DNA of 64,000 nucleotides from Pardosa pseudoannulata (taxonomy: Eukaryota > Arthropoda > Arachnida > Araneae > Lycosidae): contig CM063506.1 in the NCBI GenBank assembly GCA_032207245.1, forward strand, positions 16,268,475 through 16,332,474, written 5' to 3'. Positions 26,645 through 39,247 of the stretch are shown here, in pieces. Under the pieces are notes generated by a model. It saw only the letters and a program-made list of their open reading frames with translations, did not search any database and was not told the origin of the DNA. Position 1 is the stretch's first letter. Each line of letters starts with the position of its first letter. The translations under genes and the position numbers were made by a program.

Positions 26645-27197
26645 TCTTTTTGTACTTTAGATGGTGTTTTAGATTATTTAAATAAAAATATAAATTTTTC
26701 AGTATTATGCTATTAAGTAAAATTCAAGAAAATTCAAAAGAGCTTAAGTTGCTATGGGAGAGAGGGTGTAAATTCAGCAAAATAGGCTGTTTCTTTTTAT
26801 ACTTTAGATGGTGTTTTAGATTACTTAAATAAAAATATAATTATTCCTGTATTATTCTATTAAGTAAAATTCAAGAAAATTCAAAAGAGCTTAAACTGCT
26901 GTGGGAGAGAGATTGTAAATTAAAAAAAATAGGCTGTTTCTTTTTATGCTTTAGATGGTGTTTTAGATTATTTAAATAAAAATATAAATTTTTCAGTATT
27001 ATGCTATTAAGTAAAATTCAAAGAAATTCAAAAGAGCTTAAACTGCTGTGGGAGAGAGATTGTAAATTAAACAAAATAGGTTGTTTCTTTTTATACTTTA
27101 GATGGTGATTTAGATTATTTAAATAAAAATATAAATTTTTCAATATGTTGCTATTAAGTAAAATTCAAGAAAATTCAAAAGAGCTTAAATTGCTGTA
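26645..27197. repeat. 147-bp tandem array, 3.8 units
   Basis: The anchor ATGGTGTTTTAGATTA (last copy ATGGTGATTT) occurs at 26661, 26808, 26955 and 27102, exactly 147 bp apart each time. Units are over 90% identical. The fourth unit is cut at 27197, where the TIR of the next element starts. Confidence 0.95.
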
Positions 27198-27563
27198 TGT
27201 CGTGTAGTCCTCGTTTATATTTGAGTATCAACCTGTGATCAAATGTATAGTGGTGATTTATTTTTAATTGTGTTGTGTTAAGTACTTTTGTACTAAATTT
27301 AATCACAGGTTCTGAGAAATTGCAGACATAAAAATGAAACTAAACTAACAGCTAAATTGACAGCAACCGAGAATAGCTTAATATTTAAAAAAAAAGTTAA
27401 TTTATTATAATGTATATACATCTATTTACATACAAATTGATGCTAATTTTCATAAAATAAGCTTTGTTAACATCTTCTAAATTAGTTCTAAATAGATAGA
27501 GGACCTAATCTCAATTTCAAAAATGTATGTAAATTGGGGGTACCTTTGGACTACACGACACTG
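27198..27563. mobile_element. Tc1/mariner-like MITE
   Basis: TGTCGTGTAGTCC at the left matches, as an inverted repeat, GGACTACACGACA near the right end (27548-27560). The right end reads CAGTGTCGTGTAG on the minus strand and is followed by TA (27564-27565). The left end lacks the CAG. Immediately right, CTGTATCGTATAAAATGCT occurs twice, about 32 bp apart. No coding. Confidence 0.65.
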
Positions 27564-27565
27564 TA

Positions 27566-28490
27566 TCGTATAAAATGCTATACTGTGACTTACTGTATCG
27601 TATAAAATGCTTTCTTAGCTAATTCAGGGCAATATATCTATTTATTTATATAGCAAAGTTATTTTTTGATATTTAGCTTAAAAACCAATTTGCGCTGAAA
27701 ATTTGTTGAAAATATTTTTCTGAATTCTGCGGATACTCTTATAAAAGCTAAAAAAAGTAATTTTGCAATTATATGAGGCTATTTTTTATTGCAATGACTT
27801 TTGGAGACATTTTCTAGGATTTAAGTGATGTTTTCATGAGTGAAAAGGGAAATTCAAATCTTTTGTTTGAAATAACTTCTTCTTTTGCTCGATGAAGAAA
27901 TAGGAGTGAAATTGCTTTGACAATGATGTAAGTCAGATTTCACTCACACTTACGAAAACTGTTCAGGCATATCGAGCTGATTGGAAAACTCCTTAAACAT
28001 TCTACTGTCTAGAAACGTTGCGAAAAATTCACCTTCCAAATCATTTCACTCTTTTGAAAAGTAATTACATGAAACCAGGAAATAATCTTAACGTTAAAGT
28101 CGACTGCAGGGAGCTTTAAAATATTCAATCCAAAGCTTCTCAACTTGTGTTTACCCAAACCCTGAATTTCCTGCAAAATATCATGGAATTTCACGGGAAA
28201 TTTTTGCTAGTTTTATACAAAAAAAGAAAGAGAAAAATCCTACGTTAATTTAAATTCTAAAGCTACTTCTATTCATGCTCACCGGAGTCACATGAGGTTT
28301 CCAATGTAGTTTTATAAAAATAGTTTAAAATAGTAATCAACCCACTTTTGTCTTCAGTAACACATCATACTTCTACATTTTTAGTGGTCTGGTCCAAATT
28401 AATTTTCGAGTTACATTAATTTATTGTCAGTCTATCTATTTTGATTGAGTTAAATAAATTAAAACAGTAATTCTTAAATTTAAAAATATA
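27566..28490. other. AT-rich non-coding stretch
   Basis: No gene recognised beyond the small duplication at its left edge. Confidence 0.5.
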
Positions 28491-28491
28491 A

Positions 28492-28566
<75 letters not shown>
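28492..28566. repeat. (TA)n microsatellite
   Basis: Uninterrupted TA for about 70 bp. Confidence 0.95.
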
Positions 28567-28568
<2 letters not shown>

Positions 28569-28883
28569 AGGACTAGTGGTTAAGGCGTGGAAGACACATT
28601 TCATTTCATATACAAAAACTTCTGTATTGTAATCCTTCTGTCCATGGCTATGCCATTTAGATATCCTTTGTTCTCATAATGTGCCACGACCAGCTCGGAG
28701 GATGTTATCGGCCCGAGCTCCCTCTCAGAACTGACTCTTTTGGCGTGGCTACCTCAACAAAGTCCCGTCAGTTTCTTCACCCTGTATATGTCCGGGGGCG
28801 TGTCTTTCTCCTATTACGTTGTTATTAATGAGTTCTAAATATTTTTAATTATAACTTGCTTAATTCTTAACCCCTAATTTTAA

Positions 28884-28889
<6 letters not shown>
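28567..28889. other. Unique 320-bp island between TA arrays
   Basis: Starts GGACTAGTGGTTAAGGCG, which resembles a tRNA A box, but no B box follows at the expected distance. It is GC-richer than its surroundings. A SINE-like or other element that entered a TA array is possible, but unproven. Confidence 0.35.
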
Positions 28890-28964
<75 letters not shown>

Positions 28965-28965
28965 T

Positions 28966-29018
<53 letters not shown>

Positions 29019-29069
29019 ATATACATATACATATTTATATATATATATATGCATATACATATATATAGA

Positions 29070-29122
<53 letters not shown>

Positions 29123-29174
29123 GTATATGTATATGTATATATATATATGTATATATATATGTATATATATACAT

Positions 29175-29255
<81 letters not shown>

Positions 29256-29279
29256 TATATATATATACATATATATATG

Positions 29280-29310
<31 letters not shown>

Positions 29311-29316
29311 ATGTAT
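28890..29316. repeat. (TA)n array with a (GT)n end
   Basis: About 400 bp of TA with CATA and TTTA interruptions, ending in GTGTGTGTGTGTGTGTGT. The Tyr-Ile and Ile-Tyr frames in it are not genes. Confidence 0.96.
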
Positions 29317-30440
29317 AAATATGTATGATAGAGCTGAAGAGAGTGCCAAACTGAACTGAGTTGTATAATCATTGCGTTTAGTTTCCGAAGATCACCCCAT
29401 GCGCATCACTATGAGACCTTCAAATAATTTACGAACTGAAATTATTTCTGTAAAACGAACGCTTGGTCCAGTGCTTTGAATTTAGTTATGCAACGATCAG
29501 CACATTTTGTAACGAAATACTACATTCATAATTTCATTGTAAAAATCATCATTATTTATTCATGGATAAAATATTTAATCCAGATTTTTTTTTCTAATAG
29601 TAAAGATTAGTTCGTTTTGAAGACTACCCCTTTTCGGCACCATTTAGCTGAAGACGTTACAGTACACACACACACACACATATATAAATGCATTTTAGAC
29701 GGAAGAGAAAACTATAAATTTTACTAGAAACATGCATAATGCTACATAGTTTGGCCTAATGCTTTAAACGTAGTGTTCAAATGAAAATTCTACTGAGAAA
29801 GGTTTCTCTGGATAAAAGATTCCCGTAAACATTTTTAAAGCGTATTGCGAATTCAGTGATTTAAAAAACAAAGGACTGCGAAACACTGATCTAACCTGAG
29901 TACAGTTGAACCAAATCATAAGCCTCTTTACAGCATTCGACCTTGGTTATTACTGCAATGAATATCACTGATAACAATCAGGTGAAATTTTTAACGAGCA
30001 GTAATCTTTCGGTTAACAAGGAAACCGTACAGACATTGGGCGATGGAAAAGAAAGATATTGGTGATAAAGTAGTAGTGTATTGACACCTTGTCATTGATC
30101 ATACTTGCTTGCATAGATAAATTTTGTCCCAGATGCATATAAACACATTACTTACATTGTCAGATCGATGAGGAAGGAATACTTAACATGATTAAATCGT
30201 CCGATAGTTGACTTTCATCAGTTACGATCACGGACAAATTTATCAAAATACCTCTTAAAAATTTGCTTTTTTATTTTATAAATTTACAGGAGGTTTTCTT
30301 TCAAATTCCAATTGCTAGAGATTTTGAATTATTTCTTTGATACTATTAGCGCTTGAGTTTGTAATTAAACTCAAACAATTAGCCATTTTCCTGCCATGGT
30401 TAGAAGCCAGTGGGGAGAGCGAAGTGGGATGTGATGTCGT
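29317..30440. other. Non-coding stretch
   Basis: A short (CA)n tract lies near 29665-29680. No gene recognised. Confidence 0.5.
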
Positions 30441-30444
30441 GCTT

Positions 30445-31403
30445 TGTAACGGCATATCTACCTCAAAGACTTTGGTTCTCAAAAGAGTTTGAGAAATGGA
30501 CTTCGCTTATGTGGAGACAAAGGTGTTGTTTTCCCCGGAACCACGATGTCTAGAATTTTGTGTCCTACAGTAGCGATACAACAGACCAGACAGCAGGGAG
30601 TGCCTCAAAGGGAGTGCCTCAGCGTTAGATCTTTCGCCGATACGAAATTCCGTAGACTCCCGGGTTGGCGGCCAGTTATTGTCTAGCCCAGACCAATCCA
30701 GTTGGTTGAAGGTGAGATCGTCGCCAAATGATCCAGTGATGAAATCGTGGGTGAGGCCCCCTCTCTTAGAGACGAGATGAGATTTTTTAAGAAGTAGTTA
30801 GTTAGCTAGCAACCAGTTAATTCGGAGGTCGTCTGAACCAGTCTCCCCATCGGAGAGTTTTCTTAGCTAAAATCCCACTTTTGGATAACTTCTTTTGAGA
30901 GTTAGCTAGCAGCAGCTAATTCGGAGGTTGTCTTAAACAGTCTCTCCAACGGAGAGTATTCTTAGCGAAAATCCCACCTTGGAATAAATCTCTTTCTGAG
31001 ATTGTTAACCCTGTGCCTTGGGTTTTCGTTTATTCAGATCCTCTTCAGGACTGATCGTGTATTCCTATTAGGAATTCTAACTTTGCTTTTATCTTCTTCG
31101 AAGATACTCATTGAAACTTCAAACACCCTCGTCTAATTGAGTGTGCTGTCTTCCTAATTGCTACCGAGAACTATTACGCGAAGCTACCGAATTGTTCTCT
31201 TCGGTTATTAAACCTTTCGGCAGTGTATTCAAGTGTACGTCTCTACTCAGGCCTACGTCTATTGTATCACATACTTGTGAACTGTAATTGTATTTTGTGA
31301 ATATAGAAATGTGTATATAGCTGCAAGGTGTAAATAAATCATTTAATCAAGAAACACCCGCTTCTTCATTGTGTCACCTGAAACAGGGACAGGATACATT
31401 ACA
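30445..31403 (+). mobile_element. Solo LTR, family C, plus copy
   Basis: Begins TGTAACGGC and ends GGATACATTACA. Perfect 4-bp duplications gctt lie at 30441-30444 and 31404-31407. It aligns over its length with the reverse complement of 32299-33271. Two related internal blocks carry GTTAGCTAGCA, AATTCGGAGGT and CTCTCC-GGAGAG. AAATAAATC near 31331 sits close to the right end like a polyadenylation signal, giving the plus orientation. No gag-pol adjoins it. Confidence 0.92.
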
Positions 31404-31407
31404 GCTT

Positions 31408-31874
31408 TCATAAAGATTATTGTATACATATACTATGCATGTAAAAAGAGCTGTACTAATTTTGAGTTCTAATTTAAAAAGGTGTGGGTGGGAGAAATTT
31501 TCTCATGGATATTTTCTAGCTGCGGAAAATAAATCTTAGAATCGTAACTCACTGTAACACATTTGCAATCCACAAATTTTATTATAGTCAAGAAAATTTA
31601 CACATTTGATTTCTTAAAAAGGAATGTGATATTGAAGAATCCTATTCTAGAAATGAACAAACGTTAAGTGCAAGAAAAAAAGCAAAATAACTGTCGTTCT
31701 CACAAATGTATGAATATTAATTAAGCTACGGTTTCATTTGAACAGAAAGTGAAGATTATCCTTTGGGACAATGTTTAAAATCAGAATGTAAAACAGCAAA
31801 AAAGTAATTTTTTCATTGCGTAGTTGGGTTTTTTTCATAATTGTAACAACCATCCCCCACTCCGGGGGCCACGT
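31408..31874. other. AT-rich non-coding stretch
   Basis: No gene recognised. Confidence 0.5.
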
Positions 31875-33448
31875 TGTAATACCACCCTGTTCTAGTGTGG
31901 TATACTAGCGTGGGACCTGCCCGCTTACTTTACTGGGGCAGGTATGTTCATAGATCGCAGCTGGGATGCATGGAATTAAAATAATTCCTCCAAAACCTTA
32001 GACGGACAACACAAATTTTATTTACAAGATTTATGAAACATTAGAGCAAAACAAAATGTCATATTTAGAACCTCGGATCCTGCATGAGTCAGAAAGGATA
32101 AACTGAGCATATATTTAAGTCCAAACGTAAAACCGTCGTTTTGTTCTCTCACTTCTAACCGAGAGAAGTCTCCAAGTCGTAGGCCCGAATCCAACTGTTT
32201 TCTTCACATCTTGTCTCCCTTTCCTTGGGGGCGGGGGTGTCCGCATTTGTCGCAACTTGATCCCTGCCGAAAAGAGAAGTTCTCTCGTCGATATGTACTG
32301 TAACGTATACGGTCCCTGTTTCAGGAGACACAAAGAAGAATCAGATGTATCTTAATTAATGGGTTTATTTACACTTCTGCTATATACATAATTTCACAAC
32401 TAAAAAAAACCAATTTCCGATCACAGGTAAGTGATTAGTACACGTAGGCCTGAGTAGAGACGGGTACCTAAATTAAATTCAGTCTCTGCCGAAATATGGG
32501 TGATTAGACGGAAGAAACAATGCGGTAGCTCTCGCGAAGGTTCTCTGAAGTACTGGTAGAATATCTAAGCACAGTTAGAGTTCCGAAGAAAAAATGCAAA
32601 CAATCCTGAAGAGGATTATATTAGAAAAGGAAACCCAAAGCACAGGGTATAGCTTCAATCTCAGCAAGAGATTTATCCCAAGACGGGATTTCGTTAAATG
32701 AAACTCTCCGATGGAGAGACTGGTCGAGGCAACCTCCGAGTTAGCCGATGCGGGCTACTCCTTAAAGAAAAGATCCCAAGGTGGGATTATAGCAAAAAAA
32801 CTCTCCGGTAGACTGGTCAAGGCGACCTCTGAAGTAGCTGGTTGCTAGCTAACTAACTTCTCTCCAAAAGAAACAAATCTTCTTCGTCTCTTTCTAGGGG
32901 AGGGGCCTCACCCACAATTTTATTATTGGGTCACCCAGCGATGACGTCATCTTCGACCAACTGGATTGGTCCGGGTTAAGCAATCATCGTCCGCAAAGCC
33001 AGGGGCCCTAGGAATTCTTAGCGGCCACATCTGAGAAGCGGCAAATCCTTTGTCGTTCCCGCAATCATTTTTTCCAGCTGTCAGTGACGGTGCCGTGTCG
33101 TCTGGCATATTGTTCCTTTACTATAGTGCACGGCCGTGTAGAATGCATGGTGCCTTAGAAATGCATGGTGCCTTCATGGTGCCTTAGAAAACAATTCTTT
33201 TGTATCCACACAAGTCCACCTTTCAAAGCAAAGTTCTTTGATGACGATCACCGCTAAATCACGCCGTTACAGTACTGCTGGCCTGCAAAAACACAACCGA
33301 GCGCATCCGAAGAACCTTATCAGCCCTCCCCCCTTAGCCGGCCATTTCAAGGACCGCCGAGTGGAAGGGGTCAATGGGGTCGATTTTGCCGAAAACAAGA
33401 AAGGCATATACATGTGAAACACTGGTCGTAGGATCCACATTCCTTACA
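31875..33448 (-). mobile_element. LTR-like block split by a family C LTR
   Basis: The outer ends are TGTAATACCACC and CATTCCTTACA, again TGTAA...TTACA. On the minus strand GTAAATAAAATTTG near 32020 looks like a polyadenylation region. Without the 977-bp insert and its duplication the block is about 600 bp, the size of the other LTRs here. I could not find a matching target duplication (acgt on the left, gtaa on the right), so the boundaries are tentative. Confidence 0.5.
32299..33271 (-). mobile_element. Solo LTR, family C, minus copy
   Basis: Reverse-complement copy of 30445-31403, with ends TGTAACGTATACGG and CACGCCGTTACA and perfect gtac duplications at 32295-32298 and 33272-33275. Near 33143-33189 it has a short GCATGGTGCCTTAGAAAT-type tandem repeat that the plus copy lacks. 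It is inserted in another LTR-like block. Confidence 0.93.
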
Positions 33449-33802
33449 GTAATATTTGAATTTCTTATAAAATATTTTTCAAAAATTTTCATTTAGTGCG
33501 CATACAATTGTTTGTAGATTTTTAAATGCATCCCAACTAGGATAATTTCGAGAACTACTCACTGGTTTAATCTTTAATACCAAAAGTTGGTTTGGCCAGT
33601 GAATGGTGGACGTGAAACGGGTATTTAAATTGTCGATAAGAGTTTAATTTCGATTTACAAATAAGCCATCAGTTTCTTTCGAGCGAACAATGCTTCGTGG
33701 CCAGGAAACAGGTAAGAAAGAAAATTCAGCAGTCACGGTGGATTTCTCTTAGCATTTGTTTTAAAAAATAAAGGATTATTCTTATTTTGGGGTAAAGCCT
33801 CT
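33449..33802. other. Non-coding stretch with a candidate first exon
   Basis: At 33690 ATGCTTCGTGGCCAGGAAAC is followed by AG and GTAAGA, a textbook donor site (intron would start at 33712). TCAGTT at 33669 could be an arthropod initiator, and TATTTAAA at 33622 a TATA-like box, though their 49-bp spacing is long. The predicted peptide MLRGQET is too short to identify. Chance is a fair alternative. Confidence 0.25.
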
Positions 33803-34157
33803 CTTAAAATATATATTACCAATAAATACGAAGATGAAATTAATCTTAGTTTTTCCACTAAGTTTTTTCCTGTCCATATTGACAAAGTATCTTCATTGAA
33901 ACTAAGAAAGTATCCTTTAAAAAATTATACTTCATTTTTGCTGCTTATTTTAACACTACTTTTATTTTGTGCTGTATTCTTGCACAGATTCTTTTTCATA
34001 CCTTACTTTATTAATCCTCAGAGGAAAAGAATTTAGAAGGCGTTGGGAGATATTTTCTTAGTGAACAGTAATTGTGTTTTCTGAAAGGGGCGTAAAATAT
34101 TTCTTTACGCGATATTCTGTAAACATGATATATCATGTCATGGAAAAAGTAATGATT

Positions 34158-34238
<81 letters not shown>

Positions 34239-34604
34239 TTATATATCTTAAAATATATATTACCAATAAATACTAAGATAGAATTAATCTTAGTTTTTCC
34301 ACTAAGTTTTTTACTGTCCATATTGAGAAAGTATCCTCATTGAAACTAAGAAAATATCCTTTAAAATTTTTTTACTTTATTTTTGCTGCTTATTTTAACA
34401 TTACTTTTATTTTGTTCTGTATTCTGGCACAGATTCTGTTTCATACCTTATTTTATTAAACCTCACAGGGGAAAAATTTAGAGGGCCTTGGGAGATATTT
34501 TCTTAGTGAATAATAGTAGTGTTTTCTGAAAGTGGCATAAAATAATTCTTCATGCAATATTCAGTAAACATAATATATTATGTCAAGGAAAAAGTAATGA
34601 TTTA
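33803..34604. repeat. 444-bp tandem duplication around a TA microsatellite
   Basis: CTTAAAATATATATTACCAA starts at 33803 and at 34247. The units are about 90% identical through GTAATGATTTAAA. Unit one ends in a (TA)n tract (34161-34236) that unit two lacks. Confidence 0.92.
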
Positions 34605-35278
34605 AAAAGAGGGATAAGTACATACAAAATGAACAGTACTTTGAATTATGATATTTTTATTGATAAATATATTGTAATTTATTCTTCATTTATCGTCAAA
34701 GGAACGTGCTACAAATCTACACCATTTGTCGCGCCTCCTTCCTGTTTGTAAGTTTATTTCTACCATTTCTACTGTTAAATGAGAAATAATTTTTGACAAA
34801 CTCGAGTAGTGATGTAGCGTCTGGAAACGAAAAATTTACATTAAAATTTCTATCAAGAACAAATAGTTGTTACCAAAAGATTTCAGGATCTTCTAAAACA
34901 GCTCAAGAACCTACAGTTCATAACAGTAATACAAACTTTTTTTGAGAAATAATTTGATGTCACACATTGCTGCTAGTTGTTTATTCTAACTCAAGAAGTG
35001 GAGAGGTAACTTTCCTTTTATTAACCCATATAATATTAATTGTATTCGATTCTCTATCTCGTCGAAAGCCATGCGGACAATTAACTGAAGACCAGAAGCT
35101 AGGACAGCAACCGGAAACTGCTACCTAGCTTCTAACAGGACGAGACCTATGTCATGTTCTGATTTAATTTCGCGAAACCCGATGACTAGCACATGATACA
35201 CTATAGAAGTAAGCTTGAGACTACCAACTACAACATAGAAAAGATCACTCGGGTGCGTGAAATTCTTTCACACCTAAA
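34605..35278. other. Non-coding stretch
   Basis: A hairpin at 35094-35133 has arms AGAAGCTAGG and CTAGCTTCT. No gene recognised. Confidence 0.5.
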
Positions 35279-35282
35279 GGAG

Positions 35283-36018
35283 TGTAAAGACTTCAATGTC
35301 CTCGAGTGAAGAGGTAGCGTGAAGAAGGATCACAATCACGATAAAAATGGAACTTACTTTTATTCTTTCTGGAGTAAATACTGTTATATATACAACCCAA
35401 TTCTAATTCTCCCCAAAACAAGTAGAAATGTAGAGGATTTTCGGCTGGCACTGAATTGCCACGACGATCACAGTCGGGAAAATAAAAAATTAAATAATGT
35501 CACAAATGGGGAAGCTCTTCCAGGGTGCAATGAAACCCAGTCTATCCCTCGTTCGATATCCGAGACACTACCGCTCCTAATATGAGCGGACTTTACGAGT
35601 CTCCCGAACGAAATCACTAAAATGCTGGCTCCGGTCAAAAGACGCGAAAGCCTCCACGAGGTCAAAGCACCTACATAAAAAATGTCGAAAAGCCCCGAGT
35701 CGCAAAATTCTAGGCTTTTTATACCTGGGAGTCAGTTACGGTCCCGCCAACCGTTTTTTGGTCAGTACGATTCCAGTTACCTGAGAACTCCAGCTAAGGT
35801 TACAGATAGTTTTTTCAGTTGAATTCTCATTCGCTAGCTGTCCCGATTCCGGAATTCCCGAAGATTCCTTAACATGACCGATCAGGGGCTTAACGCCTAT
35901 TCAACATAACTGTCAACATTCCAAACTCTAGGAAGCCATGCTATTGTAAACTGTTCAACAGGTGGGATTTCCGATCAGCTGATTTGGCGTATGCTCTGAA
36001 CAAAGGGGAGTCTTCACA
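35283..36018 (-). mobile_element. Solo LTR, family A, minus strand
   Basis: Reverse-complement copy of 2345-3078. Ends are TGTAAAGACTTC and GGGAGTCTTCACA. Perfect 4-bp duplications ggag lie at 35279-35282 and 36019-36022. The TATAAAAAG promoter-like box appears as CTTTTTATA near 35716. It is better preserved at its ends than the plus copy, so probably younger. Frames crossing its left side (35319-35665) are not genes. Confidence 0.92.
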
Positions 36019-36022
36019 GGAG

Positions 36023-38011
36023 GTATACCCCTGAGGGGCTTATACAGTATTAAGGGACTGTTACCAATTTTATTATGTGAGCCTCACCTAAGCCGTGAAC
36101 TTTACTCCTTGTAAGGGACAATACACTTGAGGGATTCACAATTAAAGTGAATAAGTTCATTTGGAAAAGTTTTCAGAAAATGAATCGTTAAGTGTCTGAA
36201 TCAGAATTAATTCCTGGAAATTTAAATTAATTTTTTAAAATTCTTAGTAACTGGGGAATTTTCTAACATGTGTACATTTGCATGCACATGAAATAACACG
36301 CTATTAACCCTGGCAAACAGCTATATTCTGTAACAGTGAAAAAAAGATGCCATTCATTCTAGTTCTGAGCCCTTCATATATATTTATCTCTTTTTCGGAA
36401 ATCGAACCTATGAGTGTAAACTCGAAAAACTACACGATATTGGCGGATATTTACTGATATATTACATTCAATTAAAATAATCTTACTTTCCACGGGAGCG
36501 TTAAATAAACCACTCCGGAGTTCCTTTTGGGTACATTTTTTATATTTTTGTCAATTGAAATATACGATGACTGTCCAGAAAAGATTAATCTTTTTAAATA
36601 AAGGGTCAACCAGCGTAGGGATGGAATAGCGACTATTGCGATTACATAGCGGCAAGTTTACACAACAATCTGCGATTCGTCTTGTGCTGTGTCAGATAAA
36701 TGTAGCCTCAAAAGTGATTACGTTTCAGAGGTTTTCAGAATATTGGATAGATGTTGAATAACAAAATGTGTGTAATATTTTTTCGACAATCTTTTTTTCA
36801 TAGCATTTGGAGATATATTTAAAAATACTTAACCAAGAATACTGTGTGTGTGGGGGGGGAGGACTGTGTGTTTCAGATAAAGGTCTGTGATTAATTTAAA
36901 TATTTTGAAGAGGATATAATGTCGGTTGGCGAGGATCTCGGTCAAAGACCAAACAGATGTTGGATGTGTCTTTTTGATTGGAAACTCCTTTTCCAATATG
37001 AGTTTGTATCATATGGTCAGATGGTAAATAAACTGTTGTACTAGGAAATGTTGACGAGATACAGGAATTATATGCGCATTAAGAATTCTGAACGTCTAGA
37101 AAGAGTCTAGAAAAACAAGAGTTAGCAGTCACACTACCGATAATTCTCCGGCTTGTGAGTTAATCTTCATCCTCAGTTATTTGCTAAAGCATCAAACTTC
37201 CTTTGTGCCATATAAATCTTTACCTCTGGACCTTGTCCTAGAAGATTTTTTCCTTTTTGACAAACTTAAAAACAACCATGAACGTTGAATTTTTTTAATT
37301 ACTTTGAATTTAAAATATTTGATCCATACAATTCATCTTTAAAGCAGTACTAGCATGAAGGCAACACGTGGTTGCAAATCTCACACAACAGCTATTTACA
37401 TCTGGTCGTCGAAATGTTGCCATTCGGAGTGTAGAAATATCGTCAAGTTTGGTTTACCTACCTAAGCAAATTCTATAAATATACAATGAATTTAAAAATA
37501 CATCATTTTTTTGTTCTTTTTGCTTTTGGACTTGCGGCTTTGGTTCCTGAAAGACTTAAATATTAAGCAACTGCACAACGGTGTAATTAGGAACAGAGGG
37601 AGCTAGGCTAATATCCAAACTATACTTTTAGATGCTTATAAAGATATCTCTAAATTGATAAATCATGCGGCCATAATACTGAATAATTCACGTTACAGGG
37701 ATTCCAAGTTGCCCCCGGGTAAAGATTGGAGGTTCACATGTGTACAGTTGTCTGAAAATTTTGAGAAAACAAGTCGGTCAAGTTGTTACAAGAACTACTT
37801 TGGTAATTATTTTTTAATCAATATTTACTTTAAATTGTTGTACACTAAAATAATTTTAAGTGTAGAACCCTATATAGAATCCTCACTGATACCATAATTA
37901 AGACGATAAGATTTTTTTCAATTTTAGGAGCAAAAAAATTAATGTAAAGGAAGTCCCGTATTTATATCTTTTTGACAAGGTGATGAATTATTTCTTTTTA
38001 AAAAATGTGTG
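36023..38011. other. Non-coding stretch, about 2 kb
   Basis: No gene or repeat recognised. A GTGTGTG plus G8 run lies near 36843-36860. An 80-codon frame at 37655-37897 has no known similarity. Confidence 0.45.
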
Positions 38012-38019
38012 GTTAAATA

Positions 38020-38685
38020 CAGGGCCTGATTATCGGACGGGCACTTGGGACACGCGCTCTGGGCACGAAAATTTAGTCGAGTGCTTACTGAAACGCATAT
38101 TAATTGGGGAAGAATTGCAAACATACGCTAACATCGTTAAGTTTTAATAAATTATTGTACGAGGTAATTATGTTTGTCATAAACTCTATTGTTTCCTATT
38201 TACTTTAATTTTACTGTTATTTACCTGATAACTAATTCCCTCAACGAACCTGGTGCTCTTTTTATCCTATGGGTTATTTCATATTCATAAGACAGATTAT
38301 TAGCAACGTGCCACTAAAAACCATTAAATCATCTCATCAATTTAAATTATTTTTAATTCTATTATTATTTATTTTCTGCACCACAGAGCCTGTGAGTATG
38401 ACAAGGTAAAAATAAAACAAGTGGGTCACTCTAGGTCTTTAAAAGTCCTTAATTTTTATCATGGTTAAACAGGGATAATAATGATTGCGTAATATGAAAA
38501 TTTGGTGTTTTTGATTTTGAATATTACTTTAATGATAATTTCTTAAATCCGTTTGCTAACTTAGTATTATCATTTTTATATGACAGTAAGTATGATAATA
38601 ACCTGTCGCTATAAATTTGCATGGGGGTAGAGGGCACAAAAATTGGATTGTGCCCTGGGCACAAAAGTATCTTAGTCGGGCCTTG
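38020..38685. mobile_element. Non-autonomous hAT-like element, 666 bp
   Basis: Perfect 8-bp duplication gttaaata (38012-38019 and 38686-38693). Ends are CAGGGCCTGATTATC and, reverse complemented, CAAGGCCCGACTAAG. Both are followed by GC-rich subterminal GGGCAC motifs. The interior is AT-rich and non-coding. Confidence 0.92.
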
Positions 38686-38693
38686 GTTAAATA

Positions 38694-39247
38694 TTTAAAG
38701 CGTTTTTTTACTATATCATTAATATTTTGTAATACGGTAACTGTACATTCATAAAGTTTATAAAAGAAAAAAAAAAAGATCTTGAATTCCTTCGGGGGAG
38801 GGGGGTTGGGGCCCCTTTTCCTCTCCCCCTGGAGGGTGTAGCCTGCCATTTAGAAGTTTCATTTTAAAACGTCTCAAGTATTCTAAATTTCTGCACATAA
38901 CAAGAGAGAAGGTAAGATGATTTTCCAAACATGTTTTGTTCCCGCGTAGGCCCCGGAACGTCATTTCGCGTTGGGCATTCGCGAGCCTGTTATTATCCCA
39001 ACAAGCAAATTCTACAAAAGCACAGTGTTCGATTTCTGCTTCACCGATTCCGACACAAAAGAAACGGCCAAGGTTAGAGGGAGGGAAGGGGAAGGGAGGA
39101 AGTTTCGTTCTCGAACGATGATGTCATGCCGCAAATAAAAGGAAGCTGGCTTGTAAAACCCGAAAGCGTACAAGGCGCAGCCAACAAAAGGTGTCGGACC
39201 GCAGGGACGCCAAGTTATGTCATTCTCCTTTTTATTATTAAAGTGAG
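38694..39247. other. GC-balanced non-coding stretch
   Basis: From 38930 to 39220 the sequence is near 50% GC and overlapped by short frames on both strands, none recognisable. It might be a promoter or conserved element, or an old repeat. Confidence 0.35.

Noticed and set aside
28965..29372. 135-codon minus frame
   Set aside because: Same cause: it runs through a (TA)n/(CA)n array.
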